Under the pieces are notes generated by a model, which saw only the letters and a list, made by a program, of their open reading frames with translations, did no database searches and was not told the origin of the DNA. From Ornithinibacillus xuwenensis (GTDB lineage: Bacteria; Bacillota; Bacilli; Bacillales; Amphibacillaceae): a stretch of DNA of 64,000 nt. The translations under genes were made by a program, and so were the position numbers. Of the stretch, positions 25,760 to 34,361 are shown one piece after another; position 1 is the first letter of the stretch; each line of letters opens with the position of its first letter. The stretch is from positions 41,865 through 105,864 of the forward strand of contig NZ_JBDIML010000008.1 of NCBI RefSeq assembly GCF_039614845.1, written 5' to 3'.

Positions 25760-27112
25760 TTGAAAGAAAAGCTATCGTTTTCATCATATTTTATCATAGG
25801 TGTCATGCTATTTGCATTATTCTTTGGAGCCGGGAATTTAATCTTTCCAGCACAGCTTGGACAAGCATCAGGTACAAGTCTATGGCCAGCAGTAATTGGA
25901 TTTTTAATTACTGGCGTCGGATTACCTTTGCTCGGAATTTTAGCGATGGGTTTCTCGGGAAGCAAGGATTTACAGGATCTTGCTAGTAGAGTCAATCCGT
26001 CATATGCCGTTTTGTTTACCTCTTTATTATATTTAACAATTGGACCATTCTTTGCGGCTCCAAGAACTGGAGCAGTAGCTTTTGATATCGCAATTGCACC
26101 ACATTTAGGAGAAGGATCTACACAATTAGCTCTATTCTTATTTACATTGGTGTTTTTCGCTATTTCATTATGGTTCTCGTTAAATCCAGCGAAAATTGTA
26201 GACAATGTTGGAAAATACCTCGCGCCAGGAATTGTAGTTCTACTCGCAATACTACTCGTTTTGGTTGTGTTTAAACCGATGGGGTCTTTACAAGCTCCGC
26301 TAGAAGCCTATCAAACTGGTGCTTTTACGAAAGGCTTTTTAGAAGGCTATAATACGATGGATGCTTTAGCGTCACTTGTGTTTGGAATTATTGTGATTAA
26401 TGCAATCCGTTCGTTGGGGGTTACCTCAAAGAAGGGTATCTTACGAGCAACAGCTAAAACAGGAGTAATTGCTATTGCCTTACTAGGAATCATTTATGTG
26501 GGAATTGCTTATTTAGGGGCAGTAAGCACAGAAGCGTTTGGTGTATTTGATACAGGCGGCCCGGTATTAAGTAGTGCTGCTAACTATTATTTTGGAACAT
26601 TAGGTTCTATTCTCTTAGGTATCGTTATCATCCTTGCTTGTTTAACAACAAACATTGGGCTAATGACAGCTTGTGGAGAGTATTTTCACCGCTTATTCCC
26701 TAAGTTTAGTTATAAAACACTGGTGGTTTTCTTTACCGTCTTAACATTTGTTATTGCAAATTTTGGTCTATCAAATATTATTTCTTACTCCATACCGGTA
26801 TTAATGTTCCTTTATCCGTTGGCTATTGTATTAATGCTATTAACATTTTTATCACCATTATTCAGGCATGCACGACTTGTGTATGTATCCACTATAGTTG
26901 TAACTTTCTTTATAAGTATTGTGGATGGTCTGAAAACATTATATGGATCACTCGGGATTGAAGGGTATGGTTGGTTCCAACCGATTGTAACGTTTTATGA
27001 AAATGTACTTCCTTTATATAACGAAGGATTAGGATGGTTAGTACCTGCTTTAATTGTCATTATTCTTACAGGGATAGTTGCACACTTTGAAAAGGTATCG
27101 GAACCTGCCTAA
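25760..27112 (+). CDS. brnQ: Branched-chain amino acid:cation symporter BrnQ
   Basis: A 450-residue protein with 12 predicted membrane spans, of the LIVCS family (Na+ or H+ coupled uptake of Leu, Ile and Val). Signature stretches include FALFFGAGNLIFPAQLGQ in span 1, RTGAVAFD between spans 3 and 4, and GYNTMDALASLVFG in the middle. It starts with TTG, supported by AAGGAGAG 6 bases upstream. Single-gene unit with its own promoter and terminator. Confidence 0.93.
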   Translation: MKEKLSFSSYFIIGVMLFALFFGAGNLIFPAQLGQASGTSLWPAVIGFLITGVGLPLLGILAMGFSGSKDLQDLASRVNPSYAVLFTSLLYLTIGPFFAAPRTGAVAFDIAIAPHLGEGSTQLALFLFTLVFFAISLWFSLNPAKIVDNVGKYLAPGIVVLLAILLVLVVFKPMGSLQAPLEAYQTGAFTKGFLEGYNTMDALASLVFGIIVINAIRSLGVTSKKGILRATAKTGVIAIALLGIIYVGIAYLGAVSTEAFGVFDTGGPVLSSAANYYFGTLGSILLGIVIILACLTTNIGLMTACGEYFHRLFPKFSYKTLVVFFTVLTFVIANFGLSNIISYSIPVLMFLYPLAIVLMLLTFLSPLFRHARLVYVSTIVVTFFISIVDGLKTLYGSLGIEGYGWFQPIVTFYENVLPLYNEGLGWLVPALIVIILTGIVAHFEKVSEPA

Positions 27113-27124
27113 GTGGTTAGAAAG

Positions 27125-27168
27125 AAAAGTTGGTTTCCTATTAAAATGTTAGGAAACCAACTTTTTTA
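27125..27168. terminator. Bidirectional terminator
   Basis: A 16-bp stem, AAAAGTTGGTTTCCTA and its complement, between brnQ and the convergent gntR gene. Confidence 0.92.
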
Positions 27169-27834
27169 TTGAACTATTTTTTCAGGGACATCGAATTCTT
27201 GGAGGCTGCGAAGCCAATTCCTTTTCATTAGATTCGATGCTTCCGCTTTATTTCTTTCTTTTATCGCCGTAATGATATGTTGATGTTCTACTATAGAACT
27301 TTCTGTAAGTATAATGGAGTTGTGAAAAAATAATCTTCGAACATGTGCCTGAAGGTTTTCAACAATACCACTAATATAAGGATTGTCAGCAGTATCGACT
27401 ATTAATTGGTGGAATTGCTCATCAATATTTAGCGCTAAATGAAAATTACCAGAATGGATTGCATCATGAAATTCCTGATTGATTGCTTGTAATGAGGCAA
27501 TGCTTGCTTCTGTCATATTATCAGTAGCGAGCTCTGCTGATAAAGCCTGTAAAACTGCGAGTGGAGGCAGTAGCTCTTTGATGGATTCTTTTTCTACTTC
27601 TGTAACTTGTGTGGCCTTACCAGGATACATTTTGACGAACCCTTGTGACTCTAGTAATTGTAATGACTCTCTAATTGGCGTTCTGCTTACACCCAATGCC
27701 TCGGCTAGCTCGTTATCATTCAATTTTTCACCAGGTTGTAAGGTTCCATCAATAATCCAGTACAATATTTGGTTGTATGCGCTTTCCTTAGCCGTTTTTC
27801 GAACTGGTTTTGAAAGGTTGGTCGGTATTGGCAT
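27166..27834 (-). CDS. GntR-family regulator (FadR/FCD subfamily)
   Basis: A 222-residue regulator: winged helix in the first 75 residues (NDNELAEALGVSRTPIRESLQLL) and an all-helical FCD effector domain with the metal-ligand pattern D/H spread over EFHDAIHSGN, EQFHQLIVD and EHQHIITAI. The FCD domain usually binds a small carboxylic acid together with a metal ion; the ligand is unknown. The ATG at 27834 follows AAAGGATG. It is convergent with brnQ; no target is adjacent on its own strand. Confidence 0.88.
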   Translation of the reverse strand: MPIPTNLSKPVRKTAKESAYNQILYWIIDGTLQPGEKLNDNELAEALGVSRTPIRESLQLLESQGFVKMYPGKATQVTEVEKESIKELLPPLAVLQALSAELATDNMTEASIASLQAINQEFHDAIHSGNFHLALNIDEQFHQLIVDTADNPYISGIVENLQAHVRRLFFHNSIILTESSIVEHQHIITAIKERNKAEASNLMKRNWLRSLQEFDVPEKIVQ

Positions 27835-28007
27835 GGAAATCATCCTTTCAGCACTTTGTTATTACTAGTATACATGAAATCTACTATGATGAATATGTAA
27901 AAAAACAGTGATAGAATTGCAGTGATTTAGCCAAGATGTTTAATTTGTCTTTTTTGGAGAAAACTGAAACAATATAGGAGTAAACTAGTTGAATAGGAGA
28001 TAGTAAA

Positions 28008-28304
28008 ATGAAATGCAAAATAAATCGAAATGCAGCTAAGGTGCTGAAAAAAATGTTGGAAAGTGAAGACGCAAAAGGAAAGATGATTCGTGTTTTCGTG
28101 ACCCATATCCATGGTGATCACGCACATTATGACATTGAATTAGATGTTCCGACAGAGAATGATGAAGTAGTTCAAACTGATAAAGAGATTGATATCATTC
28201 TTGAAAAAGGCAATGAGTACCTTGATGGGGTTTGGATTCAATATTTCTATGTCCCTCAAGAAGAAATGGTTATTACAAATCCAAAGATGGGTCACCATCA
28301 TTAA
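28008..28304 (+). CDS. HesB/IscA-like domain protein without the cluster cysteines
   Basis: A 98-residue protein resembling the HesB/YneR branch of the Fe-S biogenesis fold: N-terminal INRNAAKVLKKMLE helix, beta-strands around IRVFVTHIHGDHAHYDIELD, and a DIILEKGNEYLDGVWIQYF segment in the position of the usual substrate loop. The three conserved cysteines of IscA are missing and the protein is instead His-rich (HIHGDHAHYD, GHHH end), so a different metal role is possible. Ribosome binding site TAGGAGAT. Stand-alone gene. Confidence 0.55.
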   Translation: MKCKINRNAAKVLKKMLESEDAKGKMIRVFVTHIHGDHAHYDIELDVPTENDEVVQTDKEIDIILEKGNEYLDGVWIQYFYVPQEEMVITNPKMGHHH

Positions 28305-28345
28305 AAGAATGTAGGGGTAGGGTGTGAGACGCTGCCTAAATAAGT

Positions 28346-28380
28346 AGAGGCACCTTCACATTTAGGTGCCTCTTCTCATT
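28346..28380. terminator. Bidirectional terminator
   Basis: Stem GAGGCACCT (28347-28355) / AGGTGCCTC (28364-28372) between the HesB-like gene and the convergent catalase gene. Confidence 0.88.
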
Positions 28381-30003
28381 TTAATATGGGTCTGCCTCAT
28401 GCCCTTTATCAACTGCATCTTTTACTGCTTGATGAGCATCCTTGGCTCCAAGTGGATGCATTTCTTCGCCTGCTTCCATTTTCATATTCTTCATTTCTTT
28501 TGCCTTCATTTCTAACCCTTCACGTAAGCGACTTCCGTATTCTGAATCTGCCTCTTCGGCAAGTGCAATCATCTTATCCTGTATACGCTTGTCACAAATA
28601 GCGAGGTCGTTTACAAGGTTAGTGATTAACTCATCCTTTTCCCACTTTTCAAAGCTACGGTAAGTTTCACCTGCTTGCTTTGTATTGTCATTCCGATCAA
28701 TGGATTCTCGAACAAGATTTCCTTCAATCATTGGCGTATATTCCTTACCAACCTGTTCTGCTTCCTTTAAACCTCCTAGAATGGAAGGCTCATAATTAAT
28801 ATGTGGATTTTGTCCAGGTGCCTTGTCATTTGCATGTCGTAGTTGTCCACCTTCTTGATTGGTTGCAACGCGTTTCTTGGCTGCATTAATAGGGACCTGT
28901 AAATAGTTTGCGCCTACACGGTAACGCTGGGTATCGGAATACGAAAAGGTTCTACCCTGCAGCATTTTATCATCAGAGAAATCGAGACCATCCACAAGGA
29001 CACCTGTTCCAAATGCTGCTTGCTCGACTTCTGTAAAAAAGTTCTCTGGATTTTTGTTCAGAACCATACGACCAACCGGAAGCCAAGGGAATTGGTCTTC
29101 GGGCCATAGCTTTGTATCATCTAATGGATCAAAATCAAGCTCTGGATGTGGACCGTCTTCCATAATTTGCACGAATAGCTCCCACTCCGGATAATCACCA
29201 CGTTCAATTGCTTCATATAAATCCTGGGTGGCATGATTGAAGTTTTTTCCTTGAATTTCTTCTGCTTCTTTAACAGTTAGGTTTTTAATACCTTGTTTTG
29301 GTTCCCAGTGGTATTTTACTAAAACTGCCTCACCGTCTTTGTTTACCCATTTGTAGGTATTAACACCAGAGCCTTGCATCATGCGATAGTTCGCTGGAAT
29401 TCCCCATGGAGAATAAACCAAAGTCACCATGTGAAATGACTCTGGAGAGCTTGCGCAAAAGTCGAAGAAGCGCTCTGGATTTTGAATGTTTGTCACTGGG
29501 TCTGGGCGAAATGCATGAATCATATCCGGAAACTTCATTGCATCACGGATAAAGAAAATTTTTAAATTGTTACCTACTAAGTCCCAGTTTCCATCCTCCG
29601 TGTAAAACTTTACCGCAAATCCACGCGGATCGCGTACAGTTTCCGGAGAATGTAGTCCATGTACAACGGTGGAGAAACGAACGAATACTGGTGTTTGCTT
29701 ACCCTTCTCTTGGAACACCTTCGCTCTGGTGTATTTGGATACCGGCTCATCTCCTGCAGTTCCGTACGTTTCAAAATACCCATGTGCACCAGCACCGCGT
29801 GCGTGAACTATCCGTTCTGGAACCTTTTCGCGGTCAAAATGACTAATTTTCTCAATGAAATCATAGTTTTCAAGGGTTGCTGGACCACGATTTCCTACCG
29901 TGCGGATGTTTTGATTGTTCGTTACGGGATGTCCTTGTCTTGTTGTTAGGGTGTCATCATTTTCAATATTCGTTTCTGAGGTGTTCTTTGAATCTTTTTC
30001 CAT
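28381..30003 (-). CDS. Monofunctional haem catalase
   Basis: A 540-residue clade-3 type small-subunit catalase. The active-site His lies in IVHARGAGAHGYFETYG (about residue 75), the distal Asn in WDLVGNNLKIFFIRD, and the proximal haem Tyr in FSYSDTQRYRVG. The C-terminal catalase-related domain is present (about 440-540). The length and the TVVHGLHSPETVRDPRG stretch resemble B. subtilis KatX/KatB more than KatA. The ATG at 30003 follows AGAGGAGAT. Decomposes hydrogen peroxide in the cytosol or spore; no PerR box was identified with confidence. Confidence 0.93.
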   Translation of the reverse strand: MEKDSKNTSETNIENDDTLTTRQGHPVTNNQNIRTVGNRGPATLENYDFIEKISHFDREKVPERIVHARGAGAHGYFETYGTAGDEPVSKYTRAKVFQEKGKQTPVFVRFSTVVHGLHSPETVRDPRGFAVKFYTEDGNWDLVGNNLKIFFIRDAMKFPDMIHAFRPDPVTNIQNPERFFDFCASSPESFHMVTLVYSPWGIPANYRMMQGSGVNTYKWVNKDGEAVLVKYHWEPKQGIKNLTVKEAEEIQGKNFNHATQDLYEAIERGDYPEWELFVQIMEDGPHPELDFDPLDDTKLWPEDQFPWLPVGRMVLNKNPENFFTEVEQAAFGTGVLVDGLDFSDDKMLQGRTFSYSDTQRYRVGANYLQVPINAAKKRVATNQEGGQLRHANDKAPGQNPHINYEPSILGGLKEAEQVGKEYTPMIEGNLVRESIDRNDNTKQAGETYRSFEKWEKDELITNLVNDLAICDKRIQDKMIALAEEADSEYGSRLREGLEMKAKEMKNMKMEAGEEMHPLGAKDAHQAVKDAVDKGHEADPY

Positions 30004-30149
30004 CACTATCTCCTCTTTCATCAATACTTAATCACAATATCTATGCTTACCAGAACGAAGCGAAAATAATCGATTTTTGAAGATAATTTACAGATTGTGC
30101 GTGGAAAGCTATTCTAGTATTAATAAATAATAGAGAGCAAGGTGTCGAA

Positions 30150-30596
30150 ATGGATCATATGATTATGGAAGCGGGAAAAGAACAGGTAGATAGTCTTACA
30201 AAATTAGGGATGGAATTATGGCCGGGCAATGAATATAGTGAACTGAAGAATGATTTCTTAGATAATATTGAATCAGACAACAACAAGCTATTTCTGTATC
30301 TGGATCGAGGAGTTCCGGTTGCGTTTTTACATGTTTCCATTCGGGTTGATTATGTAGAGGGTTCAGATTCAAGCCCAACCGGTTACTTAGAAGGGATTTA
30401 TGTTCAACCTACACATCGTAGAAAAGGCATATCTACTTTACTGTTTAATGAAGGAAAGGCTTGGTTAAAGCGAAAAGGTTGTACACAAGTGGGTTCAGAT
30501 ATGGAAATTGATAATCAAGACAGCTATCCATTTCATATGAGTCTAGGATTCAAGGAAGCGGGTCGATTAATTACATTTATTCGTGATCTTGATTAA
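30150..30596 (+). CDS. GNAT acetyltransferase resembling aminoglycoside 6'-N-acetyltransferases, AAC(6')-I
   Basis: A 148-residue GNAT protein. The acetyl-CoA loop is YLEGIYVQPTHRRKGISTLL and is followed by GSDMEIDNQDSYPFHMSLGF and a C-terminal RLITFIRDLD. This combination (LEGIYV..., SD.E..N..S...H.SLGF) is the hallmark of the AAC(6')-I family as I know it. The length is also normal for that family. It stands alone with the AGCAAGGTG ribosome binding site. Actual aminoglycoside activity cannot be judged from sequence, and many chromosomal relatives have other substrates. Confidence 0.75.
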   Translation: MDHMIMEAGKEQVDSLTKLGMELWPGNEYSELKNDFLDNIESDNNKLFLYLDRGVPVAFLHVSIRVDYVEGSDSSPTGYLEGIYVQPTHRRKGISTLLFNEGKAWLKRKGCTQVGSDMEIDNQDSYPFHMSLGFKEAGRLITFIRDLD

Positions 30597-30668
30597 CTCT
30601 TAATCCTTTTATACACCAAGTCATCATATGCTATGATAAGGATAGTGATTTAGGGGGTATTATGCTAC

Positions 30669-31781
30669 ATGAATTCGAAATGGAAAGAGATCTGGGATAC
30701 CTTTATCTCAATTGAACATCTGAAGGATTTGGGAATAGCAATTGGTATCTTTTTGCTATTTCTTATATTTCGTAAACTGTTTACGAAATATATATTTGCC
30801 CTATTAAAGCGACTTGTAAAGCGAACAAGAATCAATTTGTTTTCCAATATACTAATATCGTTTGAAAAGCCAGTTCAGTGGTTGTTTATTGTGCTTGGGA
30901 TACTTGCAGCAGTCACCTATTATCCATATTTAGATCCAGATAATGAACTTTTTAGGGATGTAATTAAAGCATTGATTATCATCCTATTAACTTGGGGACT
31001 TGTGCAATTATCATCCACTTCATCTGAGATATTTCGAAGTATTAATAATCGAACGAGTATAAAAATAGACGAGATCTTAATACCATTACTTTCAAGAGCA
31101 TTGCAGTTTGTCATTATAGCAATCAGCATTAGTATTGTTTTAGGACTGTTCGGTTACCGTATTGATGGATTAGTGGCTGGATTTGGCTTAGGTGGACTAG
31201 CAATCTCACTAGCAGCTAAAGATGCACTCGCGAATATGTTTGGTGGCATTGTCATTATTTCCGAAAAACCATTCACAATTGGAGACTGGATTTTAACACC
31301 GAGTGTTGAGGGGACGGTAGAAGATATTACATTCCGAAGCACAAAGATAAGGACTTTTGCTCAAGCGGTGGTGACCTTACCAAATGCTACATTAGCAAAT
31401 GAGCCAATAACGAATTGGAGTAAAATGGGCAAAAGACAAATCTCATTTTATCTGCGGTTAACCTATGATACACCTCGAGAAAAAATGGAAGTGGTGATTA
31501 GCAGAATTCGTGAGTTACTCCGTAATCATCCGGAAATACATCCTGAAACCATTATGGTTAATTTTGAGAAGTACATGGATAATGGGGTGGATATTTTCCT
31601 ATATTTCTTTACGAAGACGACGAACTGGGAAAAGTATCTACATGTACGAGAGGATATTAATTTTAAAATACTAGAAATTCTAGAACAAGAACAGGTTTAT
31701 ATTGCAATACCTAGTCGGAAGCTGTATGTGAATTCTGAAGGAGATAACCAGTTTGGGATTATACAAGAGAAGGATAGGTAG
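30669..31781 (+). CDS. MscS-family mechanosensitive channel
   Basis: A 370-residue small-conductance mechanosensitive channel. Four or so membrane spans precede the pore helix, which has the MscS pattern of Gly and Ala (GLVAGFGLGGLAISLAAKDALANMFGG, described here by its core GFGLGGLAISLAAKD). The beta-domain has FTIGDWIL and the FRSTKIRTF and LPNATLANEPITNWS segments typical of the family. Homoheptamer in the plasma membrane that releases solutes on hypo-osmotic shock, in keeping with a salt-tolerant host. Confidence 0.92.
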   Translation: MNSKWKEIWDTFISIEHLKDLGIAIGIFLLFLIFRKLFTKYIFALLKRLVKRTRINLFSNILISFEKPVQWLFIVLGILAAVTYYPYLDPDNELFRDVIKALIIILLTWGLVQLSSTSSEIFRSINNRTSIKIDEILIPLLSRALQFVIIAISISIVLGLFGYRIDGLVAGFGLGGLAISLAAKDALANMFGGIVIISEKPFTIGDWILTPSVEGTVEDITFRSTKIRTFAQAVVTLPNATLANEPITNWSKMGKRQISFYLRLTYDTPREKMEVVISRIRELLRNHPEIHPETIMVNFEKYMDNGVDIFLYFFTKTTNWEKYLHVREDINFKILEILEQEQVYIAIPSRKLYVNSEGDNQFGIIQEKDR

Positions 31782-31898
31782 TGTTTCATGAGGAAAATAC
31801 AAGTATTTTCCTCGCGATGTATGAGTATAATTAGTATCAGGTATTATTAGTTTGTGATAAAATACTATAAAGTAGCAAGTAGAGTAGAGGGGACTGTC

Positions 31899-32486
31899 AT
31901 GTATAAATTTGCAGCATATGTTTTAAAGTTTATATTAAGTTTATTTGGAAGAATTAAGGTTTATCAAAAGGATAAATTGCCAAGCGCTGGAAGCTATGTA
32001 ATTGCCTGTACCCATACTGGATGGGTAGACATATTATGGTTAGGTGTTTCGGCATTGCCAACGAAAATCCATTACATGGCTAAAAAGGAATTATTCCAAA
32101 GTAAATTTTTGAAATGGTTAATGGAAAGCTTGCATGCATTTCCAGTAGACCGTGAAAATCCTGGACCAAGTACCATTAAAACCCCTAGAAAGCTTCTGAA
32201 GGAAGGGAAAGTTGTTGGGATTTTCCCTAGTGGAACCAGATCAAGTGAGGATGTACCATTAAAACGTGGTGCAGTTACAATTGCTGTGCATGCAGGTGTG
32301 CCTATTGTACCAGCAGCATATGTTGGTCCGAATAATTTCAAGGATTTATTTAAGCGTATGAAACCAAGGATTATATTTGGTGAGCCAATTCAGCTTGCAG
32401 AAGGTGTGTCTAAGAAAGAAGGCATGGAACTGTTAATGGTAGAGTTGGATAAAAGAATGAATGAATTGCAAAACCAAATTAAATAG
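31899..32486 (+). CDS. plsC: 1-acyl-sn-glycerol-3-phosphate acyltransferase (PlsC)
   Basis: A 195-residue acyltransferase with the catalytic HX4D motif in CTHTGWVDILW, the FPSGTRSSEDV block (a variant of FPEGTRS) and the IVPAAYVGP block. One N-terminal hydrophobic helix (AAYVLKFILSLFG) would anchor it to the membrane. It converts lysophosphatidic acid to phosphatidic acid. The ATG at 31899 follows AGAGGGGAC at good spacing; a longer reading to 31854 is less likely. A paralog may exist elsewhere. Confidence 0.88.
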   Translation: MYKFAAYVLKFILSLFGRIKVYQKDKLPSAGSYVIACTHTGWVDILWLGVSALPTKIHYMAKKELFQSKFLKWLMESLHAFPVDRENPGPSTIKTPRKLLKEGKVVGIFPSGTRSSEDVPLKRGAVTIAVHAGVPIVPAAYVGPNNFKDLFKRMKPRIIFGEPIQLAEGVSKKEGMELLMVELDKRMNELQNQIK

Positions 32487-32490
32487 CACG

Positions 32491-32525
32491 AAAAAAACCT
32501 TCATTTTAATATGAAGGTTTTTTAT
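32491..32525. terminator. Bidirectional terminator
   Basis: Stem AAAACCTTCAT / ATGAAGGTTTT with a T-run, between plsC and convergent queT. Confidence 0.9.
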
Positions 32526-32528
32526 TCT

Positions 32529-33014
32529 TTAGATAAGCTTTTCGAAGCGTAAGCGTTTGTTTAATGCATAAACAATTGGTATACCAATTGCTAATACCGC
32601 AAATTCTCCTGCTGCAGTCGTTAACCAAGTAAATAAGAATGGCAACTCCAAAGCTAAGTTTAATTCAAAGGCAATAATAAACATATTGAACGTAAAGACT
32701 AGTGTATTTGCCACAAGTAATGCAACTGTATTTTTAACATACTTTGATAAAAGAATGATAATACCTAGTGAAATTGCAGAGTGTCCAACACCAAATACTA
32801 AATCATACCAACCAAGTGGTGAAAATAGTAAATTGTATAGGAATACGCCTATTACGATTCCAAAGAAGTATTTCTTATTGAAAACAATAAGATGATTGAA
32901 TACCTCGGATATACGGAACTGGATATTTGTAAATCCGAATGGAACAATTAATGCCGATACAGCGATGTATAATGCAGCAATTAGTGCATTGACAACCAAT
33001 GTTCTTGCTTTCAT
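32529..33014 (-). CDS. queT: QueT-family queuosine precursor transporter
   Basis: A 161-residue membrane protein with about five spans, matching the QueT/COG4708 S-component family of ECF transporters: NALIAALYIAVSALIVPFGF, then the conserved FRISEVFNHLIVFNKKYFFG and GWYDLVFGVGHS segments. It should take up a preQ1-type precursor with the shared ECF energising module, which is encoded elsewhere. The assignment is confirmed by the preQ1-I riboswitch in its leader, whose last bases are the queT ribosome binding site. Confidence 0.93.
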   Translation of the reverse strand: MKARTLVVNALIAALYIAVSALIVPFGFTNIQFRISEVFNHLIVFNKKYFFGIVIGVFLYNLLFSPLGWYDLVFGVGHSAISLGIIILLSKYVKNTVALLVANTLVFTFNMFIIAFELNLALELPFLFTWLTTAAGEFAVLAIGIPIVYALNKRLRFEKLI

Positions 33015-33020
33015 CTAATC

Positions 33021-33064
33021 TCTCCCTTAGTTTTTTTACGTGGGATGGTTTCGAACCACGTCTT
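33021..33064 (-). promoter_or_regulatory. preQ1-I riboswitch controlling queT
   Basis: Read on the minus strand: the P1 stem GACGTGG / CCCACGT, a TTCGAAACCAT loop, then the A-rich tail AAAAAAACTAAGGGAG. The tail pairs back into the loop in the preQ1-I fold, and its GGGAG is the Shine-Dalgarno sequence of queT, so ligand binding should block translation. A TATACT -10 box lies about 25 bases upstream. Confidence 0.85.
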
Positions 33065-33322
33065 TCAGATAACTTATCTAGTATAGTACAAACAAGCAAA
33101 AATAGAAAGAAGTTTTTGCTTACTAAATAGTATGGTTGAGAACGTGGAATTATTATTTAGAATAAGCAAAAACCCCGGTATAATACCGAGGTTCGTGAAA
33201 CATTTTATTATTATTTTTCATCACGAAACACGCTACGTGGACGACGATTAGATTACTAGTAGTATATTGGAAATTGGAAACAATAGAACAGAAGTTATGG
33301 AAATAAATAGAGGATTGAATTC

Positions 33323-33384
33323 TTGACAGGTATTCGATATAAAACTATACTTACGATAAGTAATTAAATAATAATAAGTAATTA
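33323..33384 (+). promoter_or_regulatory. catE promoter with palindrome and direct repeats
   Basis: TTGACA (33323-33328), 17-base spacer, TATACT (33346-33351). The palindrome ACTTA-CGA-TAAGT (33349-33361) covers the -10 end and start site. TAAGTAATTA occurs at 33357-33366 and again at 33375-33384. Site of repression by a MarR/DUF24-type regulator is likely. Confidence 0.75.
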
Positions 33385-33402
33385 TATAAGGGAGATAATA
33401 AG

Positions 33403-34266
33403 GTGGAAAAGAAATTCTTTCAGAAGCCGACAACCTATGTTGGAGAGGTTAATATTAACGTAAGTAACATCATTCATTCACTAGATTTTTACCAACGGGT
33501 ATTTGGTTTTAAGATTTTGGAGCAAACAGAACGAAAGGTGATACTTTCTGCTGATGGTGAGCGACCATTATTAACACTAGAGCAACCAGAAGATGTAATG
33601 CCTAAAAAAGGTAGAACAACAGGCTTGTATCATTTTGCTATTTTGCTACCTACACGTGCTGATTTAGCAAGCTTTTTGAAGCATTTGATCCAAACAGAGG
33701 GTCATAGCTTACGTTTAGGAGCGTCAGATCATGATGTGAGTGAGGCACTTTATTTTGATGATCCGGATGGAAATGGGATTGAAGTGGCGTGTGACCGTAG
33801 TTCGTCGAAATGGGGCTGGAATGAAGGAATCGTTACAATGGGAACTACAGCCCTCGATGCAAATGATTTATTAGCAGAAACTGATCAAGCATGGGAAGGT
33901 ATTCCCAACGATACCGTTATGGGCCATATCCATTTACATGTCGCTGATTTGGATGAGACGGAAACGTTTTATGTGAATGGTCTAGGATTTGATATTGTAA
34001 CACGCTATCATGGTGCATTATTTGCCTCAACTGGAGGATATCATCACCATTTAGGCTTAAATGTTTGGAATGGTGTTGGGGCACCACCAGCAGCAGAAAA
34101 TAGTGTTGGATTGAATTGGTTTACCTTAGTATTTGCAGATCATATGACGCGGGATAAACAGATGAAGCAATTAGGAGAGATTGGGGCAAACGTAATAGAG
34201 GAAGATGATTACTATGTTGTAAATGACCCTGCTGGAAATACGATTCGATTCGTTGTTGAGGAATAG
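33403..34266 (+). CDS. catE: Catechol-2,3-dioxygenase (extradiol, CatE-like)
   Basis: A 287-residue two-module VOC dioxygenase close to B. subtilis CatE. Residues at the iron site are visible: His in MGHIHLHVADL, His in the GGYHHHLGLN segment, and a Glu/Asn near the C-terminus (AGNTIRFVVEE). The module 1 landmark is GLYHFAILLP. It opens catechol rings and protects against catechol and quinone stress. Ribosome binding site GGGAGATAATAAGGTG; start GTG. The neighbours mhqD and a MarR regulator on the opposite strand make a quinone-stress module. Confidence 0.88.
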   Translation: MEKKFFQKPTTYVGEVNINVSNIIHSLDFYQRVFGFKILEQTERKVILSADGERPLLTLEQPEDVMPKKGRTTGLYHFAILLPTRADLASFLKHLIQTEGHSLRLGASDHDVSEALYFDDPDGNGIEVACDRSSSKWGWNEGIVTMGTTALDANDLLAETDQAWEGIPNDTVMGHIHLHVADLDETETFYVNGLGFDIVTRYHGALFASTGGYHHHLGLNVWNGVGAPPAAENSVGLNWFTLVFADHMTRDKQMKQLGEIGANVIEEDDYYVVNDPAGNTIRFVVEE

Positions 34267-34319
34267 AAAGGAATACTTGTCGCTTGTTTTCATTTCGATT
34301 AGCACTTGAAATTAGGAAG

Positions 34320-34359
34320 GAGGATGTTCAATGGCATACTATTGAACATCCTCTTTTTT
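34320..34359. terminator. Bidirectional terminator
   Basis: A perfect 13-bp stem, GAGGATGTTCAAT and its complement, with an 8-base loop and T-run, between catE and mhqD. Confidence 0.95.
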
Positions 34360-34361
34360 GT

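Noticed and set aside
33171..33193. Hairpin AACCCCGGTAT / ATACCGAGGTT between queT and catE
   Set aside because: Has a mismatch and no T-run, and both neighbouring genes start rather than end here; no clear role as terminator or operator.
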